Assembly (NCBI GenBank): GCA_034111875.1
Contig: JAWUWK010000017.1
Coordinates: forward strand, 1-44,583
Origin: Rs1 sp034111875
GTDB lineage: Bacteria; Pseudomonadota; Gammaproteobacteria; Pseudomonadales; Balneatricaceae
DNA: 44,583 nucleotides
Reading direction: 5' to 3'
The notes below the pieces were generated by a model. The model was not told the origin of the DNA. It worked only from the letters and a program-made list of their open reading frames with translations, and made no database searches. How positions within the stretch are numbered: position 1 is the stretch's first letter; every line of letters begins with the position of its first letter. Below are positions 26,069-33,292 of this stretch, piece after piece. The translations under genes were made by a program, and so were the position numbers.

Positions 26069-27396
26069 TGAAACGTGTACTGATTCTGTTGTTTATTTTC
26101 CTAGCAGTGGGTGCCTTTGTCGGTGAGAAAATGGTACAAGACCCCGGTTATGTACTCTTTTCATACAACAACACGACGATTGAAACCAGTGTGTGGGTGT
26201 TCTTACTGGCCGCTTTTTTAATTTTTTTAGCTTGTCATTGGGCGTTAAATCTATTTTTTCGGATTGGCTTACCTGGTCAATATTTTGGCAGATGGCGTAA
26301 AAGCCGTATTGCTCACGGCGCTCAAAAACGCACGTTTAAAGGCTTAGTCGCCCTATCGGAGGGAAACTGGTGGCAAGCGCAGCGTTTGTTATCGCAAACA
26401 GCCCCAATGGCGGCGCAACCACTGATTAATTACCTGGGCGCCGCCAAGGCCGCTCACGAGCAGGGGAATCAACAACACACTGATGATTTTTTCGCTAAAG
26501 CACGTGAAATTGCCCCTGAAGCCGAAGTCAGTATTAGCCTACAAGAAGCTGAAGTACTTATTGATCGTGGCAATAGCGCTCAAGCTTTTATTATCTTAAA
26601 ACGCCTGCATAGCTTAGCGCCAAAACACAGTGGAATATTACGCGAGCTTGCCGAGTTACACCAAAACCAACAAGATTGGGATGGTCTCATCGCTTTATTA
26701 CCGAATTTGCGCAAAAACAAAGTGTTCACAGCCCAAAAGCTGTCGGCACTAGAAGAGAATTGCTATGCGCAGATGCTTACTGGGGTCGTCAAAAAACTCC
26801 CGCTAGAAAGTTCTGTTGATTCGAGAGCGAAAGCGCTAACCAGAGGCTGGAAAGCATTACCGAGCAATTTAAATCAAATCTCTGCTATGAAATTGACTTA
26901 TGCCAGGGAATTGATTGCGGCCAATGCCCATGACGATGCAGAGAAATTTTTACGTTCACATATCAAAGGCAATTGGAATCCTGAACTAATTGCTTTATAC
27001 AGCACGATTAAAACCACTGATACCCTGAGGCACTACAATTTAGTAGCCAGTTGGTTAAGGAAACAACCTCAACACGCTGGATTATTTTTGTGTGCTGCTA
27101 GATTGGCCATGCTCAATAAAAATTGGCAAGTTGCGGTAGAACATTTCGAAGCGAGCATTGAACTTGAACCGACTATCGAGGCCTATCGCGGTGTATCCAA
27201 ATTACTTGAGAGCTTAGGGGAGCATGAAAGGGCGCTGGAAATGAATCAAAAGGCTATGGATTTAACCGAAGACGATGCGCCGGCGATTCCGTTGCCTTAT
27301 CCGCTAGCGACCGATGAAACCAAAACGGAAGAGACCACAGCAGAAAAAAGCGCCAATTATTCAATGCCTGGCACCTCTAAGTCCGCCAGTATTTAG
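26068..27396 (+). CDS. hemY: HemY protein, membrane TPR protein of the hem operon
   Basis: A 442-residue inner-membrane protein with two N-terminal transmembrane helices (about residues 1-20 and 40-62). The HemY_N region includes RKSRIAHGAQKRTFKGLVAL, and a series of TPR-like helices follows to about residue 410. This is the proteobacterial HemY associated with haem-pathway operons, not the oxygen-dependent protoporphyrinogen oxidase that shares the name in Gram-positives. The tail (SATETKTEETT-like, acidic then Ser/Ala) is unstructured. Last gene of hemCDXY; a short CGGCAG/CTGCCG hairpin follows at 27422-27438. Confidence 0.9.
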   Translation: MKRVLILLFIFLAVGAFVGEKMVQDPGYVLFSYNNTTIETSVWVFLLAAFLIFLACHWALNLFFRIGLPGQYFGRWRKSRIAHGAQKRTFKGLVALSEGNWWQAQRLLSQTAPMAAQPLINYLGAAKAAHEQGNQQHTDDFFAKAREIAPEAEVSISLQEAEVLIDRGNSAQAFIILKRLHSLAPKHSGILRELAELHQNQQDWDGLIALLPNLRKNKVFTAQKLSALEENCYAQMLTGVVKKLPLESSVDSRAKALTRGWKALPSNLNQISAMKLTYARELIAANAHDDAEKFLRSHIKGNWNPELIALYSTIKTTDTLRHYNLVASWLRKQPQHAGLFLCAARLAMLNKNWQVAVEHFEASIELEPTIEAYRGVSKLLESLGEHERALEMNQKAMDLTEDDAPAIPLPYPLATDETKTEETTAEKSANYSMPGTSKSASI

Positions 27397-27421
27397 TAAG
27401 CCTATCCCTGACCAGCTATAA

Positions 27422-27438
27422 CGGCAGTCTCCCTGCCG
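27422..27438 (+). terminator. Short GC hairpin after hemY, possible terminator
   Basis: CGGCAG and CTGCCG arms with a 5-base loop, 25 bases past the hemY stop. No immediate T-run, so weak or a processing hairpin. Confidence 0.35.
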
Positions 27439-27454
27439 CTTCTATGGACTTTTT

Positions 27455-28495
27455 ATGGACTTATCTGCTGTGTTGAATGTACACAAGGCGATCATTCAAG
27501 CGCCAATGGCCGGCGTACAAGACTCTCGTTTAGCCATCGCCGTCACTACCGCCGGCGGCCTTGGATCTATTCCTTGCGCCATGCTTAGTGACGCACAAAT
27601 AATCCATCAAATAGAGCAATTAAAAGCTCATCAAGTCAATAGCTATAATTTAAATTTTTTCTGCCACAGCCCACCTACTCCATAAAGCTAGCAACTAGCC
27701 CGCTGGGAAGAGATCCTACAACCTTATTTTAAAGAATTCGGCCTCACTGCAAGCACAGATTCAGGGTCGGCGCGAACAGCATTTAATCAACAGATTATTG
27801 ACCTCCTAAAGCCTTTTTCTCCGCCTATTATCAGCTTTCATTTTGGATTACCTGCAGCGGTATTATTACAGCAAGTAAAAGCATGGGGAGCCATCATATT
27901 ATTCACTGCCACAAGTGTTGAGGAGGGATTATGGTTGCAAGAAAAGGGAGCAGACGTTGTTATTGCCCAAGGGGTCGAAGCGAGCGGCCATCGTGGGATG
28001 TTTCTGGAAACAAAGATTGAGCAACAGCAGGGCACGCTAAGCACATTACCTCAACTCGTTAAGGCTCTTTCAATTCCCGGGATTGCAGCGGGAGGGATTG
28101 TAGATGCAAAGGGCATCAAAGCAGCGCTGCTGCTCGGCGCATGTGGCGTGCAAATAGGCACCAGTTATTTGCTCTGTGATGAGGCCAATACAAGTCAGAT
28201 ACACCGTCGCGCACTGGCATCAGATCAAGCCAGCGAGACTTGTCAGACCAATATTTTTAGCGGCAGGCCCGCCAGGGGAATAATCAACAGAGGCATACGC
28301 GAACTGGGCCCAATGAGCGACATCGCACCTAGCTTTCCACTGGCAGGCATTGCGATAACCAAACTAAGACAGGCAGCCGAAAAGATCGACAAGAATGATT
28401 TCACACCTTTATGGTGCAGTAAGAACAGTCTAGGTTGCAAAAACATTTCAGCCACTGAGCTAACCAAGCAGCTAATGCGAGGCTTTGAACCTTAG
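27455..28495 (+). pseudogene. Nitronate monooxygenase with two in-frame stops
   Basis: A TIM-barrel flavoenzyme of the nitronate monooxygenase (2-nitropropane dioxygenase) family that oxidises nitronates with FMN. The frame opens at ATG 27455 with IIQAPMAGVQDSRLAIAVT and GGLGSIPCAML, then meets TAA at 27683-27685 and TAG at 27689-27691 after NFFCHSPPTP. The same frame is then open to 28495 with all later motifs: GVEASGHRGMFL (catalytic His region), IPGIAAGGIVDAKG and LGACGVQIGTSYLLC. No frameshift is needed. Two stops six bases apart argue against a single sequencing error. A product could only be a 76-residue fragment unless the second part restarts. Confidence 0.88.
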
Positions 28496-28618
28496 AGATG
28501 ATAATAAAAATTACTCGCTTTAAGATAATTTACCTCTAGGTTTAATAGGTCAAGCTTTTGCCATGGCAGGTTTTGGTCGGAACTTAGAAGCTTCTATGCG
28601 AGCCAAGGCTTTTTTCAA

Positions 28619-29460
28619 ATACCCAGCACAGCTTTAGCATTAACGTTGATTGCTTTAATGTCGATTAAGTTGCTCGGTACTAACAACACATTGTGGCAAT
28701 GGCCGTGCGATCTCAATTCAGGACCTATTTTTGTCACTATATCTATGACGTTGATGACGACAAGTAAGAGTTTGGCGTCTGAGCCATCGATTTGGATTTG
28801 GACCATAGCCTTTACTTTGCACAGCTATATATTAGCTTGCTTTATCTACACTCACTGGTCTTTTTTTGAACTTAAAACCGTACCACCAACTGGGTTCATC
28901 CTAACCATTGGTATCGCCGTAAACGTGATTAATACCCCTATGGCCCGCACTCAAAGTTTAATAAAGGGATAGTCATATTTGAACTGACCAGTTATATTTT
29001 TTTATTGCCATTAATCTGCTATCAACTGTTTCGTCTTGAGCCGTTAAGCGAGATCAATAAACCGGCGCTCTACTTATTTTCAGTACCAGTTAACCTTTGT
29101 CTAATGCGTTATATAACGGTGTTTGTGAGTCTATTTTCAGCTTTACAGTACTATTCATTGGTTTAGCGAGACGATAACATTTTTCAGTTATTGGACAATC
29201 AGCCGACAAATTCCCAATCGTTTGAGCGCCACTATGTCCGCCTTTTTTTTCCCTTAGTCATTGGTGGGGCTACCATGCAAACGACCGCTGTCTTGTTTGA
29301 CAATATCGGCATAACCTCGAGTTCCCTAGTTTTTTCTGGGTTAGCTTAACTACAACTTAGCATTACTACTGGCGTCACTATCGTCGTTTGCTGTCGCTAT
29401 CTCGTGGTTTATTTTTTCAACAAGAAAAACCAGCACCAACCGACTCACTGCATTGGGCTT
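28619..29460 (+). pseudogene. TDT/TehA-like transporter remnant
   Basis: Hydrophobic fragments resembling the C-terminal half of the tellurite-resistance/dicarboxylate transporter (TDT, SLAC1-like) fold. From about 28630 one frame gives STALALTLIALMSIKLLG, SGPIFVTISMTLMTTSK, WIWTIAFTLHSYILACFIYT and FILTIGIAVNVINTPMA, stopping at 28972. A second frame continues with FELTSYIFLLPLICYQLFRL and INKPALYLFSVPVNLCLMRY, stopping near 29165, then RLFFPLVIGGATMQTTAVL to about 29347. The N-terminal half is missing. Family call is by eye from the 'PALxxFxAPxxLCLxxY' pattern. Confidence 0.5.
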
Positions 29461-29532
29461 GATACAACGAGCTATTAGAGCGAGAATAAAAACAGATATT
29501 GAGTAATATTAAACTTTGAGGAAGTAAATACA

Positions 29533-29640
29533 ATGAACGGAACCCTTAGCCAACATCCTTATCAGCTAGGGGCTCAGGAGAGCATTAAACATGCTAATCA
29601 AATAATAGCAGAGCTTAAGCTGAATGCAAACTTAATTTAA
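29533..29640 (+). CDS. Small ORF, 35 residues
   Basis: ATG 29533 to TAA 29638-29640, preceded by GAGGAAG at a good distance. The peptide (MNGTLSQHPYQLGAQESIKH then a helical, Ala/Leu-containing tail) matches nothing I recognise. It lies among decayed genes, so it may be a fragment of something larger or chance; only the ribosome site argues for expression. Confidence 0.25.
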   Translation: MNGTLSQHPYQLGAQESIKHANQIIAELKLNANLI

Positions 29641-29786
29641 ATATTTTTATTACTTTTCAAACATTGACCGAGAACTAATTAATCTGGGAGGCGCTGTCAG
29701 CTTCTTCGTTGGTAGACCGATGGGGCTATCACTTTGAGCCTATCGATTACACTTACATAAAAGAACTCGCCAAAACTTCGACGATA

Positions 29787-30192
29787 AAGACAGTGCTTAA
29801 GTGAATTCATCGCTAAATTAGGGGCTAGTATTAGGGAAGCAGGGAATAAAATCCCCAAATATTCCCTGGGGACAACTAAGCGGTTAAATCTGCGAAAGGA
29901 TGCGAAGTGAATGGCTAGTCCTTTACGAGCATTCTGACAAATGAGTTAATAGCTTAGATACCGACCCTACGTGGCATTCAGGATGATTCGCACTCTTTGT
30001 TAATGGTTTTCGTATCACAACCAGAGCGCCTGTGATTGCCTCAATCAAAAATTATCCTGAACGACAGCGGCGTCTTGGACTTGTTCTCTACTTCTTTAAG
30101 TGTTTTCTGCGCTGTGCAGTTTGGAAATAACGCAATATTGATGATCTTTTTTTGGCATTAGTGACAAGCTGTTTCTAACGTCAATAATTACC
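29787..30192 (+). repeat. Dispersed intergenic repeat, copy A
   Basis: About 400 bases that align, in the same orientation and order, with copy B at 40419-40749. Shared blocks in order: CGATAAAG, AATAA-TCCCCAAA, GGA-AACTAAG, AGTGAATG, TTCTGA-AAA, ACCAGAGCG, TTGCCTCAATC, GACTTGTTC, CTTCT and TCAATAATTACC. Near its head TCCCC...GGGGA forms a small hairpin. No conserved reading frame spans it. Copies have diverged with small insertions and deletions. Confidence 0.6.
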
Positions 30193-30291
30193 AGGCTCAA
30201 TTTTAATGACGCTATTATTTGAGCATGATTTACCTTTTTTCTGCGCGTATCGATTATAATTGCTGAATAGCCTCGTTTTTTATCGTTTCGC

Positions 30292-30304
30292 GATGATTAT
30301 CATC
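30292..30304. promoter_or_regulatory. Palindrome upstream of the Lrp-family gene
   Basis: GATGATTATCATC, a perfect 13-base palindrome, lies 32 bases upstream of the ATG at 30336. Lrp-family regulators commonly bind symmetric A/T-rich sites near their own promoters, so this is a candidate autoregulatory operator. Confidence 0.4.
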
Positions 30305-30335
30305 AATCCATATATTTCAATTTCAGGCTGATCAT

Positions 30336-30824
30336 ATGAACACACCAGCAACATTTGCACCTTTAGATGATTTCGACAAACAGATCCTTAAAATTATGCA
30401 AGTTTCAAACCGCATTACCAGTGAAAACATAGCCGAAAAAATTGGTTTATCAGCCGCTGCAGTGCAGCGCAGGATTAAACGATTACGTCAACAAAACATC
30501 ATATCTGCCGATATCTCTGTGATTAATCCTAAATCAATCAATAGACCACTTACTCTGGTAGTACAAGTAACTCTTGAAAGAGAGCGCGCAGATTTAATGG
30601 ATGCGTTTAAAAAAGCCATGAAAGTTAATTCAATGGTACAGCAGTGCTATTACGTCACTGGCAACTCAGATTTCATTTTAATCATCACGGCACAAGACAT
30701 GGATGATTATGAATTTTTCACCCGCAGACACTTTTTTGATAATGCCAATATTCGAAATTTTCAGACTAATGTGGTCATGGACAGAGTTAAAGTCGGCTTG
30801 GAGCTGCCTTTTACAGAAAATTAA
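30336..30824 (+). CDS. Lrp/AsnC-family transcriptional regulator
   Basis: A 162-residue feast/famine regulator. The N-terminal helix-turn-helix (about residues 10-60) reads FDKQILKIMQVSNRITSENI and LSAAAVQRRIKRLRQ; the RAM ligand-binding domain follows (VQQCYYVTGNSDFILIITA, then the typical tail). It is likely an amino-acid-responsive regulator; the target is unknown. It is convergent with hisF, only 30 bases apart. Upstream lies a long decayed stretch, so any partner transporter may have been lost; the broken TDT-like gene to the left is a candidate former neighbour. Confidence 0.85.
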   Translation: MNTPATFAPLDDFDKQILKIMQVSNRITSENIAEKIGLSAAAVQRRIKRLRQQNIISADISVINPKSINRPLTLVVQVTLERERADLMDAFKKAMKVNSMVQQCYYVTGNSDFILIITAQDMDDYEFFTRRHFFDNANIRNFQTNVVMDRVKVGLELPFTEN

Positions 30825-30854
30825 TCAAGCTGATAAACTTGCTAGAAAGCTATT

Positions 30855-31628
30855 TTAAAGCCTAACTTCAATGCCTTGTTCCTGCATAAAATCTTTAGCT
30901 TCAAGCACGCTGTATTCGCCAAAATGAAAGATAGAGGCCGCCAATACAGCATCCGCTCCACCGAGCTTGACACCATCGACCAAGTGCTGCAAGTTGCCCA
31001 CTCCGCCAGAGGCAATAATAGGTATGTTAACTGCGTCTGAAATAGCCCGAGTGACACCTAAATCATAACCGCTTTTAACACCGTCTTGATCCATAGACGT
31101 TAACAATATTTCTCCAGCACCGTACTCCGCCATTTTTATGGCCCAGTGCACTGCATCGATGCCAGTTGTTTTTCGTCCGCCATGAGTAAAAATTTCCCAG
31201 CGCTCGGACTCGCCATCCGTAGATACCTTTTTAGCATCAATGGCGACAACGATACATTGAGAGCCAAAGCGGTCGGCAGCTTCCCTAACAAATTCAGGAT
31301 TGTAAATAGCGGCACTGTTAATAGACACTTTATCAGCACCGGCATTCAACATAGCGCGGATATCGTCGCAACTGCGAATCCCACCGCCGACGGTGAGTGG
31401 GATAAACACTTGGGCAGCAATTTTCTCAACGGTGTGCACCATAGTGTCGCGCCCTTCATGTGTGGCGGTAATATCAAGAAAAGTGATTTCATCGGCGCCT
31501 TGCTCATTATAGCGTTTGGCAACTTCTACAGGATCGCCCGCATCGCGAATATCAAGAAACTTTACGCCTTTGACTACACGACCATTTTCTACATCAAGGC
31601 AGGGAATAATTCTTTTAGCTAATGCCAT
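30855..31628 (-). CDS. hisF: Imidazole glycerol phosphate synthase, cyclase subunit
   Basis: The TIM-barrel half of the enzyme that uses ammonia from HisH to convert PRFAR into imidazole glycerol phosphate and AICAR in histidine synthesis. The 257-residue protein has the catalytic Asp in IIPCLDVENGRVVKGVKF and in VVAIDAKKV, phosphate-binding GGGIRS and IASGGVGN. It starts only 59 bases after hisH on the same strand; hisA, which usually lies between them, is not there. Confidence 0.97.
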   Translation of the reverse strand: MALAKRIIPCLDVENGRVVKGVKFLDIRDAGDPVEVAKRYNEQGADEITFLDITATHEGRDTMVHTVEKIAAQVFIPLTVGGGIRSCDDIRAMLNAGADKVSINSAAIYNPEFVREAADRFGSQCIVVAIDAKKVSTDGESERWEIFTHGGRKTTGIDAVHWAIKMAEYGAGEILLTSMDQDGVKSGYDLGVTRAISDAVNIPIIASGGVGNLQHLVDGVKLGGADAVLAASIFHFGEYSVLEAKDFMQEQGIEVRL

Positions 31629-31687
31629 TATTTTTTCACTTTAGGTTAACTGGCTTTAATCTCTGTTGCAGAGAGTAAGGCATTAAA

Positions 31688-32332
31688 TTACAAACAGCCG
31701 TTCCAGTTTAAAAAATTACTCAGCAATTGCAAACCAGCGGTATGACTTTTTTCCGGGTGAAATTGAACACAAAAACTGTTTTTATCACTCAGGGCAACAT
31801 CGAAATCAACCCCATAATGGCACTTACCCGCCACTTGATCGCTGTTTTGCGCTTTGACGTAATAGCTGTGAACAAAGTAAAAGCGGCTTTGATCGGCGAT
31901 GTTATGCCACAGTGGATGATCTATAGTTTGTGTAACCCTATTCCAGCCCATGTGCGGCACTTTCAAACGCTGCTGATTTTCGGTCATGCCACTAGCAAAT
32001 TGTTTCACTTCACCTGGATAAACAGCTAAACATTTTGAACCGCCATTTTCTTCTGAGCTCTGCATCAACGCCTGATATCCTACGCAAATACTTAAGAAAG
32101 GCTTGCCACTTGCAAGAGTATCTGCGACTTCACGATCAACCCCACAAGCTAGCATTTGAGCGACACAATCGCGAATTGCTCCAACACCGGGTAAGACGAC
32201 TCTATCACTATCGGCTATCACAACAGGATCATTGGTTACTCTGACTTCAACTCCTGGCTTCACGTGTTCTAACGCTTTCGCCACGGAATGCAAATTACCC
32301 ATACCGTAATCGATGACGGCAACACTGCTCAT
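31688..32332 (-). CDS. hisH: Imidazole glycerol phosphate synthase, glutaminase subunit
   Basis: A class-I glutamine amidotransferase subunit giving ammonia to HisF. The N-terminus VAVIDYGMGNLHSVAKAL is typical; the nucleophile Cys lies in SICVGYQALM (most relatives have ICxGMQ, so the Tyr is mildly unusual); His and Glu of the triad lie in CVQFHPEKSHT. Length 214 residues is normal. It ends 59 bases before hisF and begins 2 bases after hisB, so the three form one operon. Confidence 0.95.
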   Translation of the reverse strand: MSSVAVIDYGMGNLHSVAKALEHVKPGVEVRVTNDPVVIADSDRVVLPGVGAIRDCVAQMLACGVDREVADTLASGKPFLSICVGYQALMQSSEENGGSKCLAVYPGEVKQFASGMTENQQRLKVPHMGWNRVTQTIDHPLWHNIADQSRFYFVHSYYVKAQNSDQVAGKCHYGVDFDVALSDKNSFCVQFHPEKSHTAGLQLLSNFLNWNGCL

Positions 32333-32334
32333 GT

Positions 32335-32928
32335 CTATAAACTTCCTTTAGTTGAAGGCATTTGGTTGGGGGCTCTCTCGTCAACACTGAGCGCCATACG
32401 CAACGCGCGGCCAAATGCTTTAAAAATAGACTCCGCCTGATGATGGGCATTAAAGCCTTTAATATTATCAATGTGCAATGACACGCCGGCATGATTGACG
32501 AAGCCTTGGAAGAACTCCCAGAATAATTGAGTATCCAATCGACCGATACTACCGCGGGTAAAATCGCAGTTAAAAAACAGACCAGGTCGTCCTGAAAAAT
32601 CAATGACAACGCGCGACAATGCTTCGTCTAATGGCACATAAGCGTGTCCATAGCGGACAATGCCGGTTTTATCACCCACCGCTTTATGAAAGGCTTGGCC
32701 TAATGTAATGCCGATATCTTCAACGGTATGATGATCATCAATATAGACATCACCATTGGCATCAATTTCAATATCGATGAGCCCATGACGAGAAATTTGA
32801 TCCATCATGTGCTCTAAAAACGGCACACCAGTATCGGCTTGAAATTTACCCGTACCATCTAAATTAATAGTGATTGTAATTTGGGTTTCATTGGTTTCTC
32901 TGTTAACTGTCGCCTTGCGCTCAGACAT
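32335..32928 (-). CDS. hisB: Imidazoleglycerol-phosphate dehydratase
   Basis: Dehydrates imidazole glycerol phosphate to imidazole acetol phosphate. This is the monofunctional 197-residue form, without the histidinol-phosphatase domain fused in enterics. Metal-binding motifs are DDHHTVEDIGI and NAHHQAESIFKAFGRALR; GTGKFQADTGVPFLEHMMDQ is the expected N-terminal block. First gene of the hisB-hisH-hisF operon, divergent from asmA. Confidence 0.96.
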   Translation of the reverse strand: MSERKATVNRETNETQITITINLDGTGKFQADTGVPFLEHMMDQISRHGLIDIEIDANGDVYIDDHHTVEDIGITLGQAFHKAVGDKTGIVRYGHAYVPLDEALSRVVIDFSGRPGLFFNCDFTRGSIGRLDTQLFWEFFQGFVNHAGVSLHIDNIKGFNAHHQAESIFKAFGRALRMALSVDERAPNQMPSTKGSL

Positions 32929-33292
32929 TCTTGCTCACCTTTGTAATGACACGATTCAAAATTAGCATTGCAAGTATATAGCCAAGTAGCTGAGTGTAAC
33001 AGTCAAACTCCGATAAATATTTTTCGACAATCACTGTTGGAACAAGTCAACTGCACTGATTTTTTATATCCTGTTAACGCTTATCGGCAAGCATTTTTAT
33101 GATAGGCGTGGCACAATAGTAGCAGCTAAAAAATAAGGGTCGCAGAGACTGAGCCATAGGTTTTGGAATGAATGTAAAGACTAATTATTTAGCAACTATT
33201 TACTCATTTTTTAAGTCTAGGCTCTAAAACACATATTGTCAGTCACTCTACAAAACGTCTCGAAGTTAAATCAATAAAAACAAGGAAAGTAG
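32929..33292. promoter_or_regulatory. Divergent hisB/asmA intergenic region
   Basis: The 364 bases hold no recognisable gene. They must carry promoters for the his operon and for asmA, but I could not pick out convincing -35/-10 pairs. An AAGGAAAG lies directly before the asmA start. Confidence 0.4.

Noticed and set aside
27683..27691. Stop-codon recoding (selenocysteine or pyrrolysine) in the nitronate monooxygenase
   Set aside because: The stops are TAA and TAG, not TGA; no hairpin like a SECIS element follows, and the site is a surface region variable in the family. Decay is simpler.
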